The position numbers and the translations under genes are program-made. A stretch of DNA of 13,056 bases, from NCBI GenBank assembly GCA_003556835.1, contig PWQG01000273.1:1-13056 (forward strand), given 5' to 3'. Source of the stretch: Gammaproteobacteria bacterium. GTDB taxonomy: Bacteria; Pseudomonadota; Gammaproteobacteria; Pseudomonadales; Pseudohongiellaceae. How positions within the stretch are numbered: the first letter of the stretch is position 1; each line of letters begins with the position of its first letter. The notes below the pieces were generated by a model. That model searched no databases. It worked only from the letters and a program-made list of their open reading frames with translations, and had not been told where the DNA came from. Below are positions 1-6,958 of this stretch, in pieces.

Positions 1-2095
1 GCTGGGCACGGGTGAGAATCAGGGTGGCCTGGAGCAGGTCAACATCGCCACCGGCGATGAGTACGCAGACGGCGACAGCTACGCGAGCCTGACGATCCGT
101 AGCGGCTTCGGTAACAGCGATGATCAAGATCAGGGTGGCCTGCTGAACGTTGATGCCGATGACTTCCTGGGTGACCTGACCGTGGGCACCAACCAGCCTG
201 TCGACGGTCTCATGAGCCTGCCGTCCGGTCCTGGCGTCACCAACGTGGCCGAGTTCAGCGCCATGGGTGGTGGTGACATCACCTACAACGCCACGTTCAC
301 CGTCGGCAATACCCACAGCGTTACCACCGGCAATGGCGACGACGCCATCGTGGTTAATACTGGTGTGGCGCCCAACGGCTCCCCCAATGACGGCACTGCC
401 GTTGATATCAGCGTTAGCGGCGGCGACAACTTCGTCTTCATCGGCGGCCCCGCGCCGACTGGCACGGTCGAGACCGGCAACGGTGATGACCTGATCGCGG
501 TAGCTAGCAGCGGTGAAGGCGAATCCTTCGTCCCGGCCGTGCCGCAAGAAGAGGTGGTTACTGAAGAGGGGTCCCCCTCTACGCTGACCATCGAGCTTGT
601 AGATACCCCGACATACGGTGACGAAGGCCTGACCCTCACCTTTGACTTTGGCGGCGAGGAGGGTGTCGCGTTTAGTGCCGATCATAACGAGGATTTTGAC
701 ACGACCCTCGGTGATCTGGTTGCTGCGATCGACGCTGATGACGACTTTTCGGCGGAAATCGATGGTGATGGCAACCTGGTGATCACCTCCAGCGACAACA
801 CAGATGACGGTTTCGATGACGTCAGCCTCGTCGTCGACGACGCTAGCAGTACGTCTGTTGTGGAATCGTCTGACCCGACGACAGGCAGCCCCGACGACAC
901 CGATATGCAGGACATCGATGTGCCGGACGCCTATGACTTCTTCGACGGCAAGCTGCAGGTGAGCTTCGGCGGCGTGGAGTCTGAGTGGGTCGACATCGAC
1001 TCCACTGATTTCCGGACCAGCCAGGAGCAGATCCAGGCGGCGATCATCGAAGCGGTGCAGGGCACGAAGGCACTGGCTGACGTGTTTGACGGCGAGAGCC
1101 TGACGAGCCTGATCTCGGGTGACCACGGCCTGGAAGTTGATATCCGCGGCCCGGTTGCCGAGGACAACGGCGACGGCTGGGACCTGGATGCTGGCGATGC
1201 GGACGCCTGGAAGCCGTACCTCAACGAAGTGTCCGAGTCCGACCTGGAAGACGCTTGGGAAGCCTACTACCCGGGTAGCTCTGAGGTTGAAGGCGACTCT
1301 GGTCCTGGTGACTTCCTGAGCTACATTCAGGGCGAGGCGGCGGATGCCAACGAGCTTTGGGCTGATTTCACTGGTGGCCCGAATCCCAGCAACAGCCCGG
1401 TCAGCTCCGTTGAGATCAACGCCGGTGGCGGTGAAGACACCATCGTGTTGAGCAGCAACACGGAAAGTGCCGACACGGTCGTCTTCGAAGGCAACTTCGG
1501 CGAAAACACCATCTACAACTTCAACGGTGAAGATGCAGGTGGTAACGACGTGCTGGACTTCACCAGCTACCTCGACGTTGACGCCCCGGGTCGCGGTTCC
1601 TCCGTGGATGCCGACGTCCGCGCCGAAGAGCAGGTCCCGTTCTCCTTCAACAACGGTGACTTCGACGGCGATCACAACGAGATCGCGCTGCTCTCGTTCG
1701 AGGATCTAGTCGGCTGGTATGTCGATTCCCTGGATGACGGGGAGGAGGCCGAGGACCTGGTGTCCTTCGCGGACTTTGGTACCAGCGAGCTGGAAGCCGC
1801 GTTGAACGAAAACTTCAGCGCCTTCGTTGAGGGCGGAGAAGATGATTCCGCCATTGGCAACGAGTTCCTGATCCTGGTGAGCAAGGACGGTGAAGTCATT
1901 GCCGACGCTGACGGTGATCTCTCCTTCGAGGATGAGTACGCCACCAGCGAGTTCAAGGTCTTCAGTGGTGAAGTTGTCGAGGGTGACGACGATGAGGACT
2001 ACGCCTACCAGATCAACAGCGAACACGGTCTCGTGGATCTGGCCGGTGTAGACCATGATGACCTGGCTGCGGCTGACTTCGGCATTACTGCGTAA
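1..2095 (+). CDS. Large acidic S-layer/RTX-like surface protein, 3' part
   Basis: The frame is open from base 2 at the left edge, so the N-terminus lies outside; 697 residues are visible. The chain is extremely rich in Asp, Glu, Gly and Ser, has few Lys or Arg, and I see no Cys. This is typical of secreted S-layer or RTX-type proteins and of halophile surface proteins. Two RTX-like strand motifs (TGNGDD followed by a hydrophobic pair) lie near bases 326-355 and 473-505. Two segments (about 586-800 and 930-1145) resemble the flagellin/hook 'IN' fold, with a pattern like TLGDLVAAI...DGNLVI. A Ser/Thr-rich linker lies near 838-905. A later segment (about 1411-1560, GGGEDTIVLSS ... DTVVF ... NDVLDF) resembles the C-terminal module of type I-secreted S-layer proteins. 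Export by a type I system is inferred; no transporter gene is present. A 14-base direct repeat (18-31 and 129-142), 111 bases apart and in frame, suggests internal modules. The exact family is not identified. Confidence 0.8.
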   Translation, partial: LGTGENQGGLEQVNIATGDEYADGDSYASLTIRSGFGNSDDQDQGGLLNVDADDFLGDLTVGTNQPVDGLMSLPSGPGVTNVAEFSAMGGGDITYNATFTVGNTHSVTTGNGDDAIVVNTGVAPNGSPNDGTAVDISVSGGDNFVFIGGPAPTGTVETGNGDDLIAVASSGEGESFVPAVPQEEVVTEEGSPSTLTIELVDTPTYGDEGLTLTFDFGGEEGVAFSADHNEDFDTTLGDLVAAIDADDDFSAEIDGDGNLVITSSDNTDDGFDDVSLVVDDASSTSVVESSDPTTGSPDDTDMQDIDVPDAYDFFDGKLQVSFGGVESEWVDIDSTDFRTSQEQIQAAIIEAVQGTKALADVFDGESLTSLISGDHGLEVDIRGPVAEDNGDGWDLDAGDADAWKPYLNEVSESDLEDAWEAYYPGSSEVEGDSGPGDFLSYIQGEAADANELWADFTGGPNPSNSPVSSVEINAGGGEDTIVLSSNTESADTVVFEGNFGENTIYNFNGEDAGGNDVLDFTSYLDVDAPGRGSSVDADVRAEEQVPFSFNNGDFDGDHNEIALLSFEDLVGWYVDSLDDGEEAEDLVSFADFGTSELEAALNENFSAFVEGGEDDSAIGNEFLILVSKDGEVIADADGDLSFEDEYATSEFKVFSGEVVEGDDDEDYAYQINSEHGLVDLAGVDHDDLAAADFGITA

Positions 2096-2125
2096 GCCGT
2101 CGATGGTCTGATGACCTCAGCATAA

Positions 2126-2145
2126 GGAGGGCCTTCGGGTCCTCC
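2126..2145 (+). terminator. TTCG tetraloop hairpin after the surface protein gene
   Basis: An 8-bp stem (GGAGGGCC with GGTCCTCC, one G-T wobble) closes a TTCG tetraloop 30 bases after the stop codon. It has no trailing T-run, so it more likely protects the 3' end of an abundant mRNA, or acts with the next hairpin, than terminates alone. Confidence 0.55.
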
Positions 2146-2181
2146 TGCCCCAAGGGCCTTAGAGCTCAGGGGTTGGCTACT

Positions 2182-2215
2182 AAACCCGTTGTGGCGAGAG
2201 CTGCAGCGGGTTTTT
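2182..2215 (+). terminator. Rho-independent terminator of the surface protein gene
   Basis: A 14-bp stem (2182-2195 with 2200-2213, including a few G-T wobbles) closes a GAGA tetraloop, and a run of five T (2211-2215) overlaps the end of the stem. This is a classic intrinsic terminator. It separates the surface protein transcript from the glycosyltransferase cluster. Confidence 0.85.
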
Positions 2216-2217
2216 CT

Positions 2218-2478
2218 ATGGTGGATGCCGAGGCGTGGGACGAGAACCTCGCTAACGAGCCCAATATCCCGCTGGACCGGTACACGCTGGAGGCGTTGAA
2301 GCGGTGCATCCCGGCCGTCGTCTTGCATCGCAATCCATCCATGGGCGCGATTACGAGTGAGGAAGGGTACGTCGGCGTGCAGACCATGATTCGGCACATC
2401 ACGGAGACGGCGCGTGTCCCGAACCTGTATTTTGAACTCTGGGCCAGCCGGAATACCCTGGCCTGGGGACTCTACTGA
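2218..2478 (+). CDS. Doubtful small ORF, possible gene remnant
   Basis: An open frame of about 86 codons begins with ATG-GTG directly after the terminator T-run and ends with TGA at 2478. I do not recognise the product. Its composition is protein-like (mixed hydrophobic and charged residues, aromatic C-terminal end near NLYFELWASR). However, the ATG sits only two bases after the T-run and has no Shine-Dalgarno sequence, so normal initiation here is unlikely. It could be the 3' remnant of a gene whose start was lost, a gene using a later ATG (2341), or chance. The opposite-strand frame over the same region (2005-2703) looks like a shadow. Confidence 0.25.
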   Translation: MVDAEAWDENLANEPNIPLDRYTLEALKRCIPAVVLHRNPSMGAITSEEGYVGVQTMIRHITETARVPNLYFELWASRNTLAWGLY

Positions 2479-2599
2479 GAGACTAATGGCCATTGAGGCC
2501 CTGTCCACTTGAGGTGGGTGATGGCGTCTGGTGCCTTGGGTCTTGGAGGACGGAAGTGGGGGGGACGTTCCGACGGGAACCCAACTGAGGAGTAGGGGT
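2479..2599 (+). other. Leader region upstream of the glycosyltransferase gene
   Basis: This stretch of 121 bases has no convincing gene. A promoter for the downstream cluster is expected in 2216-2599, but I cannot pick -35/-10 boxes with confidence. A small hairpin (GTTCC, loop GACG, GGAAC; 2567-2580) lies just ahead of the ribosome binding site and might affect initiation. Confidence 0.3.
2588..2592 (+). promoter_or_regulatory. Ribosome binding site deciding the glycosyltransferase start
   Basis: AGGAG lies seven bases before a GTG at 2600. The frame stays open to a GTG at 2531, but that codon has no comparable site, and the 23 extra residues it would add are Gly-rich and unlike a TPR start. 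GTG 2600 is therefore preferred, with GTG 2603 as an alternative. Confidence 0.65.
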
Positions 2600-5389
2600 G
2601 TGGTGGAGAGTGGGGATGATCCGCGCAAGGATGCGAGCTTTTCTGAGGGCCTAGCGCGGCTGAAAGCAGGAGACGGAAACGGGGCACTGGCCGTATTGGT
2701 CAAGGCCCCAAGGTGGGTGCGTCAGACTGTGCGCTGGCGATTGGCGGAGACCCATGCCCTGTATGTAGCGGGGCGAGAGCTACAAGCCAACCGGTCTTTC
2801 AACCGCTTAATCCAAGAGCAGACGAGTAGCGCCGCAAGGGCCTGGGTGGATGCCGGGACCCGTAACCGTAGAGCCGGACAGTCCGCACAGGCAGAAGCGG
2901 CTTGGCGACGAGGCCTCTGGCTGGAGCCGGGCCGGGTCACCGCATTGTCGGGCTTGTGCGCTGAGGCAGTGCGTAGCGGTCACGCCGAGTCCGCGATCGC
3001 GTTCGCGTTAGCACTGCTGGAGCGCGCTCGAACCCCCGCGACAGCCCGGGCACGGGCCGGCTCGGTCTTTATGCAAGCGGGTGATACCGGCCGCGCCTGG
3101 CGCGCATTCGAGGCAGCCGCTGCTGATCTCCCCGAGGACCTCCGCCTGCACGCTGCCCAGAACAATGCTGCAATGACGCTTGCTGAGTGGCCCAGCGCGG
3201 CGCGAGCCCAGGCCAGCCTCACCGCAGCTTACGCGCACGGTGAATTTACCCGCTCCGAGGAGACACCATTTCGTGCCTTGGGCTGGTGCATGAATGATGA
3301 GTGGAACCTCCAGCTAGCGAGGGCTGCCTGGGCGAGCGCCGTCCAGTCCATTGAGCCGATCACCCCGCCTACCCCGCGGCCGATGGTCCCCGCTCGCCCA
3401 TTACGCGTCGGGTACCTCTCCGGGGATTGGTATCAGCATGCGATGCTCAACCTCACGATCGGTCTATTTGAGCAGCACGACCCGGCAGCGGTCGAGGTAT
3501 GCGTCTATTGCCACTCCAGAGACGACGGCTCCTGGCTGCGTGGGCGCCTGAAGGCAGCTGTGCCGCACTTCGTGGACGTGAACCCATTGACTGACGCGGA
3601 GGCGGCGGCCCGCATCCGGGATGACCAACTGGACGTGCTGGTCGACTGCATGGGCTTTACCCGCAACAACCGCGCCCGCATTCTCGCCTATCGCCCTGCG
3701 CCGGTGCAGGTGAATTGGCTTGGCTTCCCTGGCTCCATGGGCAGTGAGGTGCATGACTACATCATCGCTGACCCGGTTGTGATCCCGGAAGAAGCGGAGT
3801 CCGCCTTCAGCGAGGCGGTGTGCCGCCTACCCGAGGCCTACCAGGCAAATGACAACCGCCGCCCCATTGCAGCGAATGCGCCCACCCGTGCCGAGGAGGG
3901 CTTGCCGGATACGGGGCTGGTATTCTGCAGCTTCAACCAGGCGTACAAGCTCGAACCTGTGCGCTGGGTGACGTTCATGGCCATCCTGCGTGATGTGCCT
4001 GACAGCGTGCTCTGGCTGTTGGACCCGGGGCCAGAGGCCCGGGAGAACTTGCGTATGCATGCGCAGTCGGCCGGTATGGACCCGGACCGGCTGGTCTTCG
4101 CCCCAAAACGGCCTGGCCCCCTCCACCTGGCCCGCGTGGCGCACGCGGATCTGGCCCTGGATACGCGTATCTACAACGGCCACACCACTACTGCTGATGC
4201 GCTGTGGGTGGGGGTGCCGGTATTGGCCACCCAGGGCGGTCACTTCGCCTCCCGGGTTTCAGAGAGCCTGCTGCGCGCCTGCCACCTCCCGGAACTGGTT
4301 CTGCCCGACGAGGCGGCGCTCCACGCGCGTGCGGTGGCTTTGGCCAAGGACCCGGCAGCGCTACAGGCGCTGCGTGAGCGGGTGGCCAGCAACCGCTTCC
4401 GAGCCCCGTTGTTTGATACGGAGCGCTACGCCCGCCACATGGAGGCGGCCTTCCGGGCGATGGTCGAGCGGGCGAGCCGGGGTGAGCGTCCGACTACCCT
4501 CGCGATTGACCCGTTGCCGCCGCGCGCCAAGCCCTTTGCGGAAACCATCCCGCGCCCGAAAGTGAATCATGAGCCGCCACCGGAGCCGCCGTGCGAGCAC
4601 GACCCGTACCAGCAGTGGACTCATACCGTCTGTCCGATCTGTACCCATCCAGAGGTAGAATCGCTGGGGTCTGTACCCTGGACCGAATCAATATCCACTG
4701 TTGATGCCCCACTGAGCGCTGCGGTCTGGTGCCGGTGTCTCGACTGCGGTCATACGTACACGCGACACCATTGGTCGCCGAGCCATCCGTGGGCTGGCGC
4801 CGCATTGCCAATTCAGCCGGGCCCTGAGCAGGCGGCCCGATTGCTCCGGATGCTGCCTGGCGGCAAGGGCTCGGGCAAGTCCCAGGGCCGGAAGAAACGC
4901 AGCCAATCGCGCGCCGGCGTCTGGCTGGAGGTGCGCCCTCACGACTTGGCGCTGGCCCGCGTAGCCGACGCGGCCGGTTACACCGTGGCGGTGATGGAAG
5001 CTGCGCCCAATCTGGTCGAAAAACCGGCAGGCCTGCAAATCACCGGTCAGCGGTTCCTGCACACAAAAATCAAGGCCAAGCTATCCGTGCTCTCCCTGCC
5101 GGGCGTGCTGGCCTGCACGCCGTTCCCGGACCTTTATCTGCACCGGGCCGCGGGCCTGCTCGCCCCCGGGGCCCAACTGTTTCTGACCGCACCCCTGGCT
5201 GACCCAGGGTCGAGCGCTCCAACGGAACCGCAGGCCCCGGCCCTGCTACATCGGTTCAGCGAGAAGACGCTGCGCCATCTGCTCAAGGAGACCGGCTTCA
5301 TCTGGCAGAAAGGCGGGGCGGTGCCCCATGTGCTCGGCCTGTACTGGGTGGTTGCAAAGCGCAGCGCATCGGAGATGCCCCGGCCATAA
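2600..5389 (+). CDS. TPR/SPINDLY-type O-glycosyltransferase fused to zinc-knuckle and degenerate methyltransferase module
   Basis: The 929-residue product, counted from GTG 2600, is a cytoplasmic GT41-type enzyme, the family of O-GlcNAc transferase and SPINDLY that puts a sugar on Ser/Thr of proteins. Residues 1 to about 230 form TPR-like helical repeats for substrate binding. The catalytic region (about 265-640) begins LRVGYLSGDW, with His280 in the usual active-site position. It continues with QVNWLGFPGSMG, Lys450 in the FNQAYK motif (nucleotide-sugar phosphate binding in the family) and LDTRIYNGHTTTADALW with His528. The fold and key residues look intact. The C-terminal third is unusual: a Cys cluster (C678, C681, C713, C716) resembling the zinc knuckle of some sugar C-methyltransferases, a basic linker (about 754-772), then a class I methyltransferase-like region (about 775-925). 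In that region the Gly-rich SAM loop is replaced by LEVRPHDLALA, while the late motif (AAGLLAPGAQLFLTAP) and the HRFSEKTLRHLLKETGF element remain. Activity as a methyltransferase is doubtful. The sugar donor is unknown. A surface protein ends upstream, and a nucleotide-sugar gene follows in the same cluster. Confidence 0.88.
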   Translation: MVESGDDPRKDASFSEGLARLKAGDGNGALAVLVKAPRWVRQTVRWRLAETHALYVAGRELQANRSFNRLIQEQTSSAARAWVDAGTRNRRAGQSAQAEAAWRRGLWLEPGRVTALSGLCAEAVRSGHAESAIAFALALLERARTPATARARAGSVFMQAGDTGRAWRAFEAAAADLPEDLRLHAAQNNAAMTLAEWPSAARAQASLTAAYAHGEFTRSEETPFRALGWCMNDEWNLQLARAAWASAVQSIEPITPPTPRPMVPARPLRVGYLSGDWYQHAMLNLTIGLFEQHDPAAVEVCVYCHSRDDGSWLRGRLKAAVPHFVDVNPLTDAEAAARIRDDQLDVLVDCMGFTRNNRARILAYRPAPVQVNWLGFPGSMGSEVHDYIIADPVVIPEEAESAFSEAVCRLPEAYQANDNRRPIAANAPTRAEEGLPDTGLVFCSFNQAYKLEPVRWVTFMAILRDVPDSVLWLLDPGPEARENLRMHAQSAGMDPDRLVFAPKRPGPLHLARVAHADLALDTRIYNGHTTTADALWVGVPVLATQGGHFASRVSESLLRACHLPELVLPDEAALHARAVALAKDPAALQALRERVASNRFRAPLFDTERYARHMEAAFRAMVERASRGERPTTLAIDPLPPRAKPFAETIPRPKVNHEPPPEPPCEHDPYQQWTHTVCPICTHPEVESLGSVPWTESISTVDAPLSAAVWCRCLDCGHTYTRHHWSPSHPWAGAALPIQPGPEQAARLLRMLPGGKGSGKSQGRKKRSQSRAGVWLEVRPHDLALARVADAAGYTVAVMEAAPNLVEKPAGLQITGQRFLHTKIKAKLSVLSLPGVLACTPFPDLYLHRAAGLLAPGAQLFLTAPLADPGSSAPTEPQAPALLHRFSEKTLRHLLKETGFIWQKGGAVPHVLGLYWVVAKRSASEMPRP

Positions 5390-5458
5390 TACCCCTTTGT
5401 CATTTTTGGCGTTCATTCATACTGGGCGCGCCATTCAACGCGCACCGGAGTATCCACG

Positions 5459-6958
5459 ATGGTCCACTTTAGCCATAACCCCAAGAAAAATAAGCGACCT
5501 CATCGTCAGGCGGTGTTGCCGACGCGAAACGAGGGAAAGGAGCAGGCAGTATCGGCCGCAGGTGCATACGAACCGCGCTTGGAGCCCGACAAGTCGCGGC
5601 CAACGGCCCGTTTCGATGACCCGGTACTACGGCACCATACTTTGCGAATCAATCATGTTGGCCTTTGTGCATACCTGGTGGCTCTGGCGGCCTGGCAGCG
5701 CGGACTAAAGGTGGCCTTTCACTACGATGTAAGCGAGAAGTCAGACCGCTTTCGGCACCATGAGGGCAAAGGCCACATGGGTGAGCTCTTTTCAATCAGT
5801 GACGGCGGGCGGACGCACTTTTTTCGCCGAACGCTCGGAGATAAGACGACGATTCAAAGCAGCGCGTGGGCTGAAAATAAACAACAAGCAAAGGCGATCT
5901 GGACCGAAAGAGGGCTTGATGTGCCGGACGGGGTGCAGATCTCCCGGCAGACGCCCAAAGCCGTGAACAAGTTCCTCTCATGCCACCAACAAGGGCAGCG
6001 ATTTTTGCTCAAACCAGTGGATGGCACTTTGGGACAGGGAGTATATCGAAACATCCGCCCCGAAGAGATTCACCCCCTGTTGCAGCGCACCAATGGGCAA
6101 ATATACTTGCTGGAGGAGTACATCGCTGGGCCACAGTACCGGGTCAATATCGTCGGTGATCGTTATATTGCTGCTTTCGAGAACCGCCCGCCTCAAGTGG
6201 TGGGGGATGGTCGGAGTACCATAGCCCAATTAGTCGCGCAGGCCCGCAGGAGAGTGGCTCAGCAAGTGCCCGCAGTGTTGGCCGATAAAGGGCCCAGTTT
6301 GACCCCACCGGTTCTTCAGTTTTTGGCCCAAAGGGATCTTGAGCCGAGTTCCGTTCCGATGGCTAACCAAGTGGTGGTGCTTTGGCCGGAGGCAGACCTT
6401 GACCATGGCGCGGAAGCAGTCAACTGCACCGATACGCTGCCCCATCCCGTCCGTGAGATTTGTGTGCGGGCGGCGCAAGCCTTGGCGCTCCCCGTGACCG
6501 GTATCGACGTGATAGTAAACCCGGACACCGGGCGAATTGTGTTATTGGAGGCAAACCAGGTGCCAATGATTCGCGCGACGGCGTTTCCCTTTGAAGGCCG
6601 GGGAGAGGGGAACCGAATGGCCGAGGCGATTGTTGATCACTACTTCCCGGAGTCGGTGAACAACCACCGCCATACCCAGGCGAGCTTCGACTTTATGCAC
6701 ATTTGCCGAATACTGCAGAGCGGTGTGGCCTCGGAGATCGCCCCTCCGGTTCTGGGCCCGGACTGGGTGCACCAGCGTAAAAATATACCGGCGGTTTGTG
6801 TCGATGACAGTACCATCCGAAATATTAAGCAGGCGATGTTTCGGTACGGGGTTCATGCCAATTTTGTCCGAACCGACCTTGGCGATTTGATCGTGGACTG
6901 GGTGGCCCCAACCGCCCGGTCGAAGCATTTCTCCAAGGCTTTAGAGGGCGAAACTTGA
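5459..6958 (+). CDS. ATP-grasp ligase, cyanophycin-synthetase-like
   Basis: This 499-residue protein starts at ATG 5459, with GGAG (5447-5450) eight bases upstream. Residues 1 to about 55 are basic and low in complexity. The ATP-grasp fold follows: Lys185 in LLKPVDGTLGQGV (ATP lysine and glycine loop), LLEEYIAGPQYRVNIVGDRY (about 217-236; the EE pair binds adenine), QVVGDGRSTI, and the metal-binding end with Asp350 in GIDVIV and E364/N366 in LLEANQVP. The VVGDGR and EEYIxGxxYR motifs are closest to cyanophycin synthetase and glutathione-synthetase-like ligases. These join a carboxylate to an amine through an acyl phosphate. The last ~100 residues (SFDFMHICRILQ...) are not recognised. The substrate cannot be read from sequence; cyanophycin is unlikely because the Mur-ligase-like half is absent. 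The gene follows the glycosyltransferase by 69 bases without a terminator, and its TGA overlaps the next ATG by one base. Its GC is lower than that of the glycosyltransferase gene. Confidence 0.8.
   Translation: MVHFSHNPKKNKRPHRQAVLPTRNEGKEQAVSAAGAYEPRLEPDKSRPTARFDDPVLRHHTLRINHVGLCAYLVALAAWQRGLKVAFHYDVSEKSDRFRHHEGKGHMGELFSISDGGRTHFFRRTLGDKTTIQSSAWAENKQQAKAIWTERGLDVPDGVQISRQTPKAVNKFLSCHQQGQRFLLKPVDGTLGQGVYRNIRPEEIHPLLQRTNGQIYLLEEYIAGPQYRVNIVGDRYIAAFENRPPQVVGDGRSTIAQLVAQARRRVAQQVPAVLADKGPSLTPPVLQFLAQRDLEPSSVPMANQVVVLWPEADLDHGAEAVNCTDTLPHPVREICVRAAQALALPVTGIDVIVNPDTGRIVLLEANQVPMIRATAFPFEGRGEGNRMAEAIVDHYFPESVNNHRHTQASFDFMHICRILQSGVASEIAPPVLGPDWVHQRKNIPAVCVDDSTIRNIKQAMFRYGVHANFVRTDLGDLIVDWVAPTARSKHFSKALEGET

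Noticed and set aside
2005..2703. Minus-strand frame of 232 codons
   Set aside because: It overlaps the end of the surface gene, a terminator and the start of the glycosyltransferase. Its composition is Pro/Ser/Arg-rich without motifs, as expected of an antisense shadow.
3990..4565. Plus-strand frame of 191 codons within the glycosyltransferase gene
   Set aside because: It is an out-of-frame shadow rich in Arg, Trp and Cys, lying wholly inside an intact conserved catalytic domain.
4859..4882. Perfect Walker A-like string GGKGSGKS inside the glycosyltransferase fusion
   Set aside because: It sits in a basic, low-complexity linker (next residues QGRKKRSQSR) with no strand before it or Walker B after it, so it is a chance match, not an ATPase.
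5459..6958. Cyanophycin synthetase
   Set aside because: Only the ATP-grasp half is present; the Mur-ligase-like half that the enzyme needs is absent and the C-terminal end is different.
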